Virus record (IMG/VR): IMGVR_UViG_3300044617_001492
Location: 1 to 41,875 of that record
DNA from: a virus
Length of the DNA: 41,875 nucleotides
Reading direction: 5' to 3' (one strand)
In this document: positions 33,553-41,192 of the stretch, one piece after another
Layout: each line of letters starts with the position of its first letter
How positions within the stretch are numbered: the first letter of the stretch is position 1
Made by a program: the position numbers and the translations under genes
Notes under the pieces: generated by a model
The model's database searches: none
What the model saw: the letters and a program-made list of their open reading frames with translations, nothing else
Told to the model about the DNA's origin: nothing

Positions 33553-33951
33553 ATGCCTTACATTAAACGTACGCATACGGTTGTTGCAGGTGTACCTACA
33601 ACAGAGACACTCGCAGAAAATGGTGTGATGTGGGAGCTTTCTGTCGGAAGCCCTACTGTATATTATCAAGTGTTTGATTATGTTACCCGAAGGTTGTTGT
33701 TAAGCAAACAAATGGTAATTAGTACAAACGCTGATTTGGCAAATGGGGATACCGTGGGAACGTATGCGTCCACCGTTTCTGTAACATTCACGCAAACAGA
33801 ATTAGATAGCTTGGTTGCGACGGATAATACAGACCCCTACACAGCCATTACTAGCAAGGCTTTGGCAAAACAGCTTTATTGGCAAATTGAAATTGTATGG
33901 GCAAACGGAGAAACTAAAATACCGATTGGTGGATTATTTACGAAAGGATAG
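33553..33951 (+). CDS. small tail-region protein, unknown
   Basis: 132 residues from ATG 33553 (GGAGG site). Strand-rich (VGSPTVYYQVFDYVTRRLLL, TEFSWQIEIVW-like end), beginning MPYIKRTHTVVAGVPTTETL. Probably a small structural or chaperone protein for the tailspike ahead of it. No family recognised. Confidence 0.65.
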   Translation: MPYIKRTHTVVAGVPTTETLAENGVMWELSVGSPTVYYQVFDYVTRRLLLSKQMVISTNADLANGDTVGTYASTVSVTFTQTELDSLVATDNTDPYTAITSKALAKQLYWQIEIVWANGETKIPIGGLFTKG

Positions 33952-33956
33952 AAGTG

Positions 33957-34220
33957 ATGTTTAACATTGTGGATTTAACAAGCAGATTGGTTGCAGGTAA
34001 GACGTTGTTTAAGTTCCTAGAGGCGGTTCATATTGTAACTGATGTGTACAAAGGCTTTAAGAATGATGGTTCAACGTTTACATATGATACATTTAAGGCT
34101 TCTGCGGTAGATAAGTTATTTAATTTGGTATTTCCGCAGGCTCAATCTGAATTGTTGGAAGACCTTGTTTATTATATTTTTTCCGCCGTTGGCATTGTGA
34201 AAAGGTTACTGGGCAAATAG
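33957..34220 (+). CDS. small protein at the end of the tail operon, unknown
   Basis: 87 residues from ATG 33957 (AAGGA 9 nt upstream; GTG 33954 is in frame). Helical, with hydrophobic stretches (GKTLFKFLEAVHIVTDVY and ELLEDLVYYIFSAVGIVKRL). The last could sit in a membrane, so a holin-like role is conceivable next to the lysis genes, but it does not look like a classical holin. An intrinsic terminator follows 20 nt later. Confidence 0.6.
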   Translation: MFNIVDLTSRLVAGKTLFKFLEAVHIVTDVYKGFKNDGSTFTYDTFKASAVDKLFNLVFPQAQSELLEDLVYYIFSAVGIVKRLLGK

Positions 34221-34240
34221 AGAGAAGGCATTGTCCTCTG

Positions 34241-34280
34241 GCGTGCCGACACCCCCCTGTTCCGTTGGCACGCTTTTTCT
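34241..34280 (+). terminator. strong intrinsic terminator of the structural operon
   Basis: GCGTGCCGAC - 13-nt loop - GTTGGCACGC, one mismatch in a 10-bp stem (34241-34250 with 34264-34273), followed by TTTTTCTTT. The lysis genes further right need read-through or a promoter in the 180-bp gap that follows; none is obvious. Confidence 0.88.
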
Positions 34281-34298
34281 TTAGTTAGGTATAACAGT

Positions 34299-34451
34299 AT
34301 GTTGTGGATGTATTTACCCGTACAAAAAACTGTAGCTCCATTAGACGCAGGGTATAGCCGAGTAGCAGAGATTTATTTGCGTTGTAGGCGAAGGCTGTTA
34401 TCCAGTTACAAAATTGCCATGATAGGCGAAACATTCTTTATTATTCAATGA
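34299..34451 (+). CDS. 50-residue ORF between terminator and lysis gene, doubtful
   Basis: ATG 34299 to TGA 34451, filling the gap completely. The product is basic (RVAEIYLRCRRRLLSSYKIA) with no transmembrane run and no clear Shine-Dalgarno. It may be a real small gene or chance; there is nothing else in this gap. Kept only because the interval would otherwise be empty. Confidence 0.25.
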   Translation: MLWMYLPVQKTVAPLDAGYSRVAEIYLRCRRRLLSSYKIAMIGETFFIIQ

Positions 34452-34461
34452 GGTTTTACCT

Positions 34462-34935
34462 ATGACCACATACAAAGCATGGTATGACAAGAAAAAAGGC
34501 TTATTTACTATTCAGGATGCCAAAGGCGTGCCTGTGTTTAAACGGCTTCTGGTTCGTTCTGGGCAACGTGGGTTTTTAAATTCTCCTTGGGTTAGACAAA
34601 AAGGAGCTATCCCCACTAACAAACAAGTAGCTGGGGGTAAGTTGTACATCCATACAACATCTATTAAAGACCCTAAGGGCGATTTTAACAATGACGGTAT
34701 TGGCTTATTTTTCCCTATTAGTGATAGCCTAGAACAAACTCTTCAAATCAGAGGATTAAAGGATAGGGAGCTACGGGAGGCTATAGGGCTTCATCCAGAA
34801 AACAAATGGGATGGGTCTCTCGGGTGCATTGTTTTAGTTTGGTGGAAGAGTAAAGCCCGTATAGAAAAGCTATTTTCTTGGTTGCAAGAGTTGAATAAAC
34901 AAGGTGTAAAAGCCATTGAGCTAGAGGTATTTTGA
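34462..34935 (+). CDS. endolysin candidate, L,D-transpeptidase (YkuD)-like fold
   Basis: 157 residues. The C-terminal half contains IGLHPENKWDGSLGCIVLVW: His111 and the Gly118-Ser119-x-Gly121-Cys122 group, which match the His...[S/T]-x-G-C catalytic pattern of YkuD-type L,D-transpeptidases and their phage homologues. The N-terminal part (VRSGQRGFLNSPWVRQKGAI) matches the common start of such proteins. Position between the structural operon and small membrane/basic genes fits peptidoglycan attack at lysis. No signal peptide or membrane anchor, so release would need a holin. Some similar proteins are carboxypeptidases instead. Confidence 0.65.
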   Translation: MTTYKAWYDKKKGLFTIQDAKGVPVFKRLLVRSGQRGFLNSPWVRQKGAIPTNKQVAGGKLYIHTTSIKDPKGDFNNDGIGLFFPISDSLEQTLQIRGLKDRELREAIGLHPENKWDGSLGCIVLVWWKSKARIEKLFSWLQELNKQGVKAIELEVF

Positions 34936-34936
34936 T

Positions 34937-35215
34937 ATGGAAATTCCACAAGAGATTTTTTACGGTGGTATGGGTGCCATGAGTGTTGGCATTGTAACAT
35001 TATTTAAACAGCAGACTGATAGCCGTTTAAAATGCGAGCAAAGTAACGCCAAAATGTTCGATAAAATAGAGTTACTTCGTGGGGAAGTTGGGTTTTTAAA
35101 AGGGATGCTAGAAGCCCTAAAAGGAATTTATCCTAATGCCACGATTGAAGAAATGAATAAGCGGTTAGCCAGTATGCCGTTACAACCCGATGAGAAACCA
35201 GCTGAAACAGGGTAA
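34937..35215 (+). CDS. small membrane protein with coiled coil, holin or i-spanin candidate
   Basis: 92 residues. One hydrophobic segment near the N-terminus (FYGGMGAMSVGIVTLF, residues 8-23) followed by a charged helix (LKCEQSNAKMFDKIELLRGE) and a proline-rich polar tail (QPDEKPAETG). N-terminal anchor plus coiled coil resembles the inner-membrane subunit of a spanin or a single-pass holin. No outer lipoprotein partner with a lipobox was found. Follows the endolysin candidate by one base. Confidence 0.55.
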   Translation: MEIPQEIFYGGMGAMSVGIVTLFKQQTDSRLKCEQSNAKMFDKIELLRGEVGFLKGMLEALKGIYPNATIEEMNKRLASMPLQPDEKPAETG

Positions 35216-35223
35216 TAAAATCA

Positions 35224-35474
35224 TGAGTAGAACAAAGCGAATATACCAAAACAAAAGATATTCAAGACGTATTAAAACCAAGCGAAACTGGTACAGAGAA
35301 GATTCTGCTATTGACCAATTAAGAGAAGCTGGCTTTATTGAAAGAGACGGACAACGGTGTTTAGCTAGACCCTCCTTTAAAGCCCCATGCTCTAAGTTTG
35401 ATATCCGCATTAGTGCAGATAATGAAACTAATAATGGGCGTTTTAACGTGAAAAACCAGAAAAGCGTCCTCTAA
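35224..35474 (+). CDS. small basic protein after the lysis genes
   Basis: 83 residues from ATG 35224. The first 25 residues are extremely basic (RTKRIYQNKRYSRRIKTKRN), then a compact domain (LREAGFIERDGQRCLARPSF). A nucleic-acid-binding role is possible. No family recognised. It ends the rightward gene set. Confidence 0.55.
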
Positions 35475-35793
35475 TTAAAGAGAACGCCTCTATCTGTTAC
35501 TACACTATATCCGTTCCAGTTCTCTCGACGCTGGCGACTATAGATATAGGAATAGTTAAAATCAAAACGCCGTTTGGGAAAACCCCGAACCATTGTTGAT
35601 TTAAAAAGCGTCAAAAAACCGTTGCTCTAAATTTGTTTCATATGATGAAACACCTAGGACAAGTCGCATTTTTCAGCGAACCCTACCGCAGACACGGCGA
35701 ACCGTCGGGTAGCTACTGTATTATTAGTATAGCATAATTTGTACTTTTTTAAATAGGGTTTAATTACCCTTATGTTTATACCTAAAAACCTCA
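35475..35793. other. 320-bp gene-free region with several stem-loops, structured RNA candidate
   Basis: No ORF. Stem-loops: CTATATC/GATATAG (35505-35511 with 35543-35549) around CCAG/CTGG (35516-35519, 35531-35534); GGG-AAAA-CCC near 35577-35586; perfect 7-bp palindrome arms GTTTCAT / ATGAAAC (35635-35641, 35645-35651); and a two-helix element CTACC/GGTAG enclosing ACGG-CGAA-CCGT (about 35682-35713). The density is high for random AT-rich DNA. It lies at the convergence of both transcription units, so a small RNA, a processing site or a replication terminus/origin is possible. Confidence 0.4.
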
Positions 35794-35845
35794 AAACGCC
35801 CCGTGTAACCAATCCTAGGAAAGGCTATACGGGGCGTTTATTTAT
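35785..35845. terminator. bidirectional terminator between convergent operons
   Basis: AAACGCCCCGT (35794-35804) and ACGGGGCGTTT (35829-35839) form an 11-bp perfect stem. On the plus strand TTTATTTATG follows; on the minus strand TTTTGAGGTTTTT follows. It ends the leftward replication operon and any rightward late read-through. Confidence 0.88.
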
Positions 35846-35851
35846 GTTGGG

Positions 35852-36838
35852 CTATAAAGGGAACTGCCTGTAGTCTGGCTCATCCGTAAGCCCAATGTAA
35901 AAAACTTCGTTTTGGTTTAAACGGCTTTCAACGTCCGAACCAAAGCAAGTTCTTAAGGCGGTAGAACTAGAATTGCTTGTTAAAATGGTTGGTTTTTTAT
36001 GGTCGTATCGGTATTTTAGCAGTTTGGCAATAAACTTTTTGCAGGCATCGCTCAATGTTGCTTGTTGATCCGTTTGGATATCGTCCAGCATGAGAATATC
36101 ACACGATAACAAAAGCGATTTTTTAGCGTCATCTTTTTCTGCTACCGCGTCTACCACGTCGTCAAAAGCAATAAATACCGCTTTTCTAGTAGTGTTAGCA
36201 CCCATGTATTTAATTAAAGAACAAACACCGGCAAACGTTTTTCCTGCACCATTACGACCACATAGGATTAAGAAGTTTTTTTGGGATGGAATCCATTCAC
36301 GGGCTAAACTAGAGGCTTTGTAAGGTTTGTAGGTGGGGCTATCAAACCAAGCCTTAACCGTTTCAGAACAAAACCGATTAAATAGCTTTTGCCCAAGTAA
36401 CCGCATAAGTTGCGGTTCTGGCGTTTGTTTTTGTTCTGGCGGGCTTATAAACACAGGTTTGCTAGGGGTTAAAACACCATAGGCATAGCGTAACGCACCA
36501 CTGGGAGACCGCATAAATGCCCCATTGCTTTTCATTTTAGCGATAGCGAGGTTGATAATTTCTTGGGTGATGACCATGCCTTGAGCCTCAAGGCGTTTTA
36601 CGGCATCATCAAAATTAGGCGGTCTGAAATTTTCGTACTCATTGCGTAGGCGGTACTGCTGGCAGGCTTCCACAATAGCCGAATCAATATCGTTGACGTA
36701 CTTACGGGGGCTAGACATGAAAATATCAAACGCCAATGACTCAATAACAGGGCTTTGGTTAGATGGCTTGAATTTTGCAATGTGCTGGGAAATTAAGGCT
36801 TTAACCCTTTCCACGGCTTGCTGGTGCTGTTCTGTCAT
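35852..36838 (-). CDS. DnaC-like AAA+ ATPase, helicase loader
   Basis: 328 residues. Walker A GRNGAGKT (194-201), Walker B LMLDD (249-253), sensor 1 TILTSN (284-289) and Arg in SDVESRL (Arg306) match the DnaC/IstB family, which loads the replicative helicase onto single-stranded DNA. The first 180 residues have no match I recognise, but MTEQHQQAVERVKALISQHI and the helical content would suit a helicase-binding domain. Start 36838 has GGTGG upstream and sits two bases from the preceding stop. With no phage helicase of the DnaB type seen, it must recruit the host's. Confidence 0.85.
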   Translation of the reverse strand: MTEQHQQAVERVKALISQHIAKFKPSNQSPVIESLAFDIFMSSPRKYVNDIDSAIVEACQQYRLRNEYENFRPPNFDDAVKRLEAQGMVITQEIINLAIAKMKSNGAFMRSPSGALRYAYGVLTPSKPVFISPPEQKQTPEPQLMRLLGQKLFNRFCSETVKAWFDSPTYKPYKASSLAREWIPSQKNFLILCGRNGAGKTFAGVCSLIKYMGANTTRKAVFIAFDDVVDAVAEKDDAKKSLLLSCDILMLDDIQTDQQATLSDACKKFIAKLLKYRYDHKKPTILTSNSSSTALRTCFGSDVESRLNQNEVFYIGLTDEPDYRQFPL

Positions 36839-36839
36839 G

Positions 36840-37553
36840 CTAATTCCACCCTTCTGAATGAACAATACTTTTAGCATCGTTAAATGGTTTTACGGTGCTT
36901 TCAGGTGTGTAGGATGCCTTCCAAAGTTCTTGATGTAGCCACGTGGCAGGATGCTTGATAAACTTCTGTTCAGTATTGGCACAAGAAGCCCTGTAGTTTT
37001 TAGCCCCGTTTAAAATAACGGCTACGGTGGTTTTACCCGTGGCGGTTTTGTACTTTGAGAACGCATCTCTCTTTGAAACATCCTTTGTTCTGGGGTAAAC
37101 ATCCCAAAATTGGACAAAATCTTCTGGGTATTCATCTTTTTGAGTTGTTGTATTTTTTGCACACACTGGTAGTTCAGCCACATGTGCAGGTTTTGGCGTT
37201 GGTGTATTAGCAGGTTGAACTGTTCGGTTTTTCCGTACGGTTGGTTTTGGCTGTACCGTTTCTGCATTTACGGGCGGTTTGCCCCACCGTTTGTTGCTTT
37301 TATTGGTTTGTTCAACAATAAAATCCATGTGTGCTTGCTCCTCCTCAATAAAATGAAACACAATTAACCTAAAAAAGAGTTGCACCGTGGGAGGCAGTGA
37401 ATCTGAAACATCAACACCATCTAGCTGGTAGGTGAATATGGCATCCATCAATGCGGAAAACTCTTTGTCGTTCAATCTGCCCGCTTGCCGTTCTTGGTAC
37501 AGAACCCTGATTTTATCCTTGTGCAAGGTAAATGTGTTTTTTTCTTTTGCCAT
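36840..37553 (-). CDS. replisome organiser / replication initiator-like protein
   Basis: 237 residues. The N-terminal domain (LNDKEFSALMDAIFTYQLDG, LPPTVQLFFRLIVFHFIEEE) resembles the DUF6291-type initiator domain. A Thr/Pro/Lys linker follows (residues 90-135). The C-terminal domain has FVQFWDVYPRTKDVSKRDAF and KFIKHPATWLHQELW, the signature of DnaD-like replisome organisers (YPR...K..A, then a KHPATWL-type end). It should bind the origin and bring the loader encoded just downstream. A clear GGGAGC site precedes ATG 37553. Confidence 0.85.
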   Translation of the reverse strand: MAKEKNTFTLHKDKIRVLYQERQAGRLNDKEFSALMDAIFTYQLDGVDVSDSLPPTVQLFFRLIVFHFIEEEQAHMDFIVEQTNKSNKRWGKPPVNAETVQPKPTVRKNRTVQPANTPTPKPAHVAELPVCAKNTTTQKDEYPEDFVQFWDVYPRTKDVSKRDAFSKYKTATGKTTVAVILNGAKNYRASCANTEQKFIKHPATWLHQELWKASYTPESTVKPFNDAKSIVHSEGWN

Positions 37554-37630
37554 TACAGGTTTGCTCCCAAAACAAATACCCCTAGTTAGGAGGTATAAGA
37601 CTATAATAACAATTTAACCAGTTAAAAAAA

Positions 37631-39190
37631 TTAGTGTGCCAAAGCCTTATCCAGAACATCTTGTAACCACGTTTCGTTTTTCTTGGGCAACGCAGGGATT
37701 AGATAAGGTTGGTAGATTTCAGCAATTAGCTTTTTGCTTTCGTTGAATGACACCGCCTTGCTAAACGATTTTTTGGCTTTATCTAGGGCTTCGCCTTCCG
37801 ATAGTCCGCTTTTCTTGTGGTCTTCTTTCAGCTTGTTTACAACATGATGATACGCACTACCCGGTGGCGTAGGGGGTTCGTTTTGCTTAAGTTTTTGCTG
37901 GCTTTTCTTACCCGCTAAATCTAGTGCGGCGATGTAGTCAAGGCGTATCCGTTGCAACATAGCGTTTTCAAGGGTAACAAGGTCTAAATTAGACAACATG
38001 GTGTTGACTACCTTTTTTTGTCGTGGGAACTCAAAACCGCACACTTCGCAGTTAAACTTACCTAAACGTGTCCATCCGCCACAACTAGGGCATTCACGGT
38101 GTGTTTTAAGCACTTTATCCCGATGGGCATTGCCTGCCAACGTCCAGTTCCTGTGTTGCAAGATGTGGCCATGTTCCTGAATGTTGTTGCCGTGGTCGAT
38201 AATAACGCAATCTGGCTTGTTTTCGCACAATGTTAAGCCCCTTGCACCCTGTTGAAGGTACTTTGAAAGGCTTTTGGTTGGCCGTGCTAGCCCTACGTAA
38301 CTTATGGTCGGCTCGTCCCATCCTTCTGAAAGCATATCGACATTTGAAACAACCCAAGTAGTACCTTCTTTAAGACGGGTTAAAACCGCTTTAACCTCTG
38401 CCTTATCCATTGCCCCATCGATGTGTTCGGCTGGGATGCCTGCATCACAAAAGGCTTTGGCTACTTGTTTGGAATGCTCCACTGTGGGGCAAAACACTAC
38501 ACCTTTCCGCCCGTGTGCTTTTGCTTTGTATTCCCCGACAATATCCCCCATGATTTTAGTGCCGCCCATGAGTTCCTCAAGGTCTGATACCTTGTAATCT
38601 CCCATGGTAGTACGTACGTTAGCCAATGAACTGCCAACATCTGAACCTGTGTACATTTTGGGTTCGGCAAGGAAGCCCATTTCTAGCAACTGGGCGATTG
38701 ATGGACCTAACACTATTTTAGAAGCAAATTCGGTAAACCCTTTTTTGTCTAGCCTGTGAGGCGTGGCGGTAACTAATAGGCGTTTTGCCTGTGGGTACTT
38801 GCTCAAAAAATTGATATAGCTTTTTGCATTGGCAAGGTGGGCTTCATCGATAATAATGTAATCAGGCGTTACAGGAAGCGTACGGCGACGCATAGATTGG
38901 ATGCTACACACTTGAACAGGACTCCAAGGTCTGGTAGAGTCTCCTGCTAAAATAATGCCTGCCTTGATGCCTGTAATGCGTTCTATGGTATTGGCACCCT
39001 GGGTAATTAACGGTTCTCTGTGGGCAATAATGCAAACGTTTTTGTTATGAGCTATCCAATCTTTAATTAAATCTGCAAATACTGCGGTTTTGCCACCACG
39101 GGTAGGGAGGGCATACAGCACCCCTTGATGTTCATTAAAACTTTCTGTTATTTCTAGCTTATTTTCTTGTTGATACGGGCGTAATTGCAT
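37631..39190 (-). CDS. superfamily 2 DNA helicase with C-terminal zinc ribbon
   Basis: 519 residues. Helicase motifs: Q-like LRPYQQENK, Walker A LPTRGGKT (Lys34), Ia IAHREPL, DEAH (115-118), TATPH (141-145), motif V-like SNVDMLSEGWD and motif VI QQGARGLT. Near residues 370-395 a CPSCG...CEVCGFEF zinc ribbon follows. Similar to the phage/UvsW-type or RecG-like branch-migrating helicases; its role is probably recombination-dependent replication. Cys4 pattern complete. Overlaps its upstream neighbour at 39190 by one base (TAATG). Confidence 0.9.
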   Translation of the reverse strand: MQLRPYQQENKLEITESFNEHQGVLYALPTRGGKTAVFADLIKDWIAHNKNVCIIAHREPLITQGANTIERITGIKAGIILAGDSTRPWSPVQVCSIQSMRRRTLPVTPDYIIIDEAHLANAKSYINFLSKYPQAKRLLVTATPHRLDKKGFTEFASKIVLGPSIAQLLEMGFLAEPKMYTGSDVGSSLANVRTTMGDYKVSDLEELMGGTKIMGDIVGEYKAKAHGRKGVVFCPTVEHSKQVAKAFCDAGIPAEHIDGAMDKAEVKAVLTRLKEGTTWVVSNVDMLSEGWDEPTISYVGLARPTKSLSKYLQQGARGLTLCENKPDCVIIDHGNNIQEHGHILQHRNWTLAGNAHRDKVLKTHRECPSCGGWTRLGKFNCEVCGFEFPRQKKVVNTMLSNLDLVTLENAMLQRIRLDYIAALDLAGKKSQQKLKQNEPPTPPGSAYHHVVNKLKEDHKKSGLSEGEALDKAKKSFSKAVSFNESKKLIAEIYQPYLIPALPKKNETWLQDVLDKALAH

Positions 39191-39426
39191 TACAATGTTA
39201 ATCCTTCCTGTAAGATGGTTAGTGCTTTTTCTAGCGTGGGTTCGTCCATATCACGAAAATGGCACTCCTTTTCAGGAATGCCAAGGCGTTTTGCAAGTGC
39301 TTCGTAGTAGAGTGATCTAAATCCTTTTCTTGTTTTGAACGGTAGGAATTTCCAGAGGGAATCAAACAGGATGTGGCATTCATTTTTTAGCCTGTGTTTT
39401 TCAGAGTAAATTAGCTTCTCTCCCAT
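39190..39426 (-). CDS. DUF3268-like small protein without its zinc-finger half
   Basis: 78 residues from ATG 39426, with a GGAGG site 5 nt upstream. The sequence KNECHILFDSLWKFLPFKTR, then YYEALAKRLGIPEKECHFRD and MDEPTLEKAL, follows the C-terminal half of DUF3268 (zinc-finger-containing) proteins, including the CH(F/I) pattern. The usual N-terminal Cys-rich part is missing. Probably a small DNA-associated factor of the replication module. A longer TTG start at 39501 is rejected because it crosses a terminator. Confidence 0.6.
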   Translation of the reverse strand: MGEKLIYSEKHRLKNECHILFDSLWKFLPFKTRKGFRSLYYEALAKRLGIPEKECHFRDMDEPTLEKALTILQEGLTL

Positions 39427-39435
39427 AAAGCCTCC

Positions 39436-39462
39436 AACAAAAAAGCCCCTAGAGGCTTGAAA
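39436..39462 (-). terminator. intrinsic terminator between accessory and replication genes
   Basis: Minus strand AAGCC-TCTAGG-GGCTT followed by TTTTGTT (39441-39461). The hairpin includes the stop codon of the 19-residue peptide at 39449. Its stem is short (5 bp), so termination may be partial. Confidence 0.6.
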
Positions 39463-39508
39463 AATACCAGATAATAACGAGTACCCAAAGCAGTATTTCA
39501 AGTTTCAT
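39449..39508 (-). CDS. 19-residue hydrophobic membrane micropeptide
   Basis: ATG 39508 overlaps the previous stop as ATGA and is preceded by GGAGGT, which favours real translation. Product MKLEILLWVLVIIWYFSSL: two charged residues, then one continuous hydrophobic segment. It ends inside the terminator hairpin. Comparable to membrane micropeptides such as toxin-like or envelope-stress peptides of bacteria and phages, but no family can be assigned at this size. Confidence 0.5.
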   Translation of the reverse strand: MKLEILLWVLVIIWYFSSL

Positions 39509-40005
39509 CACTCAACCTCCTTCACTGCGTCCCAAATAGGGCTTTCTGCTGGGATGGTTATACCTTTAGCAAATTCACAACTTGAAGGTGTATATGCGAC
39601 ATCTCTGCCTTCAAGGATATACCAAGTTTCTTCTAAATCATAATAATAACAATCTGGTACTAGGTGCATCAATTCCAGCACCTTATTAGCCCCATTATTA
39701 GCAAAGTTATAAACCTCTCCACTCATAATCCACGCCTGTTGTTGCGGTAGCCAGCAGTAACGTTGGTTGAGTAGGTGTTCGGCGTAGGCTATGGCTTCGT
39801 CAAGTTTAGTAAATAGTTTTTCTTTTAACGCACAAGGATATATTGCAACTAAATAGGTAATATTTTCGTATAAATCTATCATTGTATCTGGGTCAAAGCA
39901 ATGAGCTTGATGAATATGTAAGGTCATATTTTCGGATATTTCACAAAGAACTAACCTGTCTTCCACAATCGCCTGCACCTGCTCATCCGTTAGTTTGCGT
40001 GTCAT
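39508..40005 (-). CDS. accessory protein, unknown
   Basis: 165 residues. Starts MTRKLTDEQVQAIVEDRL, then mixed alpha/beta with many aromatics (CYYYDLEETWYILEGRDVAY) and the end SPIWDAVKEVE. The GEVYNF segment near residue 95 recalls GEVYWVKHN in the gene at 40258-40746, and both end in an S-P-x-W-D type run, so the two may be distant relatives. No known family. Not essential-looking; probably host-interaction. Confidence 0.6.
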   Translation of the reverse strand: MTRKLTDEQVQAIVEDRLVLCEISENMTLHIHQAHCFDPDTMIDLYENITYLVAIYPCALKEKLFTKLDEAIAYAEHLLNQRYCWLPQQQAWIMSGEVYNFANNGANKVLELMHLVPDCYYYDLEETWYILEGRDVAYTPSSCEFAKGITIPAESPIWDAVKEVE

Positions 40006-40018
40006 TGGTTACACCCTT

Positions 40019-40258
40019 CTATTTAAACGTTATCATTATATCTGAACGTGAACCTGCTAGGTCTGCTAATTTGTCATTACCGTCCCCGCAGATTATTACA
40101 TAAATCATACAAAGCATAGTAAAGAAGAATTCCTTCCCTTCCTTAAACAATAGCACCAGTAAAGACAAAGCAAATCCTAGTGGATACAATACTAAACCTA
40201 CCAAAGCCTGTAACCTACGTTTATTCGGTGAGGCATTACGCACATTGAAAAAGCTCAT
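40019..40258 (-). CDS. small membrane protein with two transmembrane segments
   Basis: 79 residues from ATG 40258, which overlaps the upstream stop (ATGA). Hydrophobic runs LVGLVLYPLGFALSLLVLLF (about 20-39) and FFFTMLCMIYVIICG (about 45-60) suggest a hairpin membrane protein with a polar tail. The holin topology class II fits this pattern, but it lies far from the endolysin; superinfection exclusion is equally possible. Confidence 0.6.
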   Translation of the reverse strand: MSFFNVRNASPNKRRLQALVGLVLYPLGFALSLLVLLFKEGKEFFFTMLCMIYVIICGDGNDKLADLAGSRSDIMITFK

Positions 40259-40746
40259 CACTCCCCCTCCTTATAAACTTCAACGCCTGCTAATTTGTCC
40301 CACGCTTCTGGTGAGTCGTCTATAAGTTTGAACGCTAAAATGTGCCTTGCTAAAAAAGACGGAATGGCATATCTTTCCCGTATAAAAGTGCCATCACTCC
40401 AACATGGAGTAAATTCGCCATTCTCATGTTTACAAAGTATAAACGTTCTATCTAGGTTATGTTTAACCCAGTAAACTTCCCCCTCCACAAACTCAAACCC
40501 TTCAGCTTTCAGCCACGGGCGTTGGGCGGATGCGATGGCTTGGATGGCTTCTAGCATTTTCAATAAAGCCTGTGCTTCACTATCAAAATAATACGTGAAA
40601 TGATATTTACTTCCATTTGGCTTTTTTATGCCAATACCAACACAGTAACCAAGCTCGTCATATACCCCTATTCTTATCACATTATTACTATCAAAAGTCT
40701 GTCCCCATAACGTACAAAGGCGTGGGGCTTTAATTGGGTTAGTCAT
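40258..40746 (-). CDS. accessory protein, unknown
   Basis: 162 residues. Beta-rich first half (VIRIGVYDELGYCVGIGIKK), a helix (LKMLEAIQAIASAQRPWLKA), and a second beta part with GEVYWVKHNLDRTFILCKHE. Acidic end. No family recognised; related in the GEVY and end motifs to 39508-40005. ATGA overlaps both neighbours. Confidence 0.6.
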   Translation of the reverse strand: MTNPIKAPRLCTLWGQTFDSNNVIRIGVYDELGYCVGIGIKKPNGSKYHFTYYFDSEAQALLKMLEAIQAIASAQRPWLKAEGFEFVEGEVYWVKHNLDRTFILCKHENGEFTPCWSDGTFIRERYAIPSFLARHILAFKLIDDSPEAWDKLAGVEVYKEGE

Positions 40747-41192
40747 TGGTTGGCTGTCCCTTCCAAAGGTGTTAGTTTGCTGAATACATCTGGGTAGTGT
40801 TGGATGAAGTCGCTTAATGTAGGTTGATGTACTATTTTACCTGAAGTTAGCATTTTACCTATTAGGCGTACCCTTTTATCGCTATTAAACACAGGTAATT
40901 CATAGCTATACCCTTCATGGCAAAAGGAATACGACGGCACCTCCCAAAACCGCCCCAATGTGGCTTGGTAGATAGCTAGGGTTTCCCACATCCCGTTGCG
41001 AATGAAGGTTAGTTGATCGTTAAGGAAGTTGATTAGCTTTGCTGGGTTAGATTCCCTATAACCTACATTATTATACATAGACGTAGCAATTAATTCTTCA
41101 ACAGGGGTATAAAAACAACTTTTAGGTGTTGTTAATTCGTAAATAGGCTTCCCCTCTAAATCAATGAGGGTTATGGTTTCAGGTGGTTTCAT
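40743..41192 (-). CDS. accessory protein, unknown
   Basis: 149 residues from ATG 41192 (AAGGAG 10 nt upstream). Starts PETITLIDLEGKPIYELTTP, a strand-turn-strand, and continues as a mixed fold with YSFCHEGYSYELPVFNSDKR and an end QPTLSDFIQHYPDVFSKLTP. No family recognised. Its start lies inside the end of the gene before it. Confidence 0.6.
   Translation of the reverse strand: MKPPETITLIDLEGKPIYELTTPKSCFYTPVEELIATSMYNNVGYRESNPAKLINFLNDQLTFIRNGMWETLAIYQATLGRFWEVPSYSFCHEGYSYELPVFNSDKRVRLIGKMLTSGKIVHQPTLSDFIQHYPDVFSKLTPLEGTANQ

Noticed and set aside
35475-35793. tRNA or tmRNA in the stem-loop region
   Set aside because: Stem-loops present but no cloverleaf with a 7-bp acceptor stem, anticodon arm and T-arm could be built on either strand; none was found elsewhere either.
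39190-39501. Longer version of the DUF3268-like gene from TTG 39501
   Set aside because: Would run through a terminator hairpin, has a non-ATG start, and the ATG 39426 has GGAGG.
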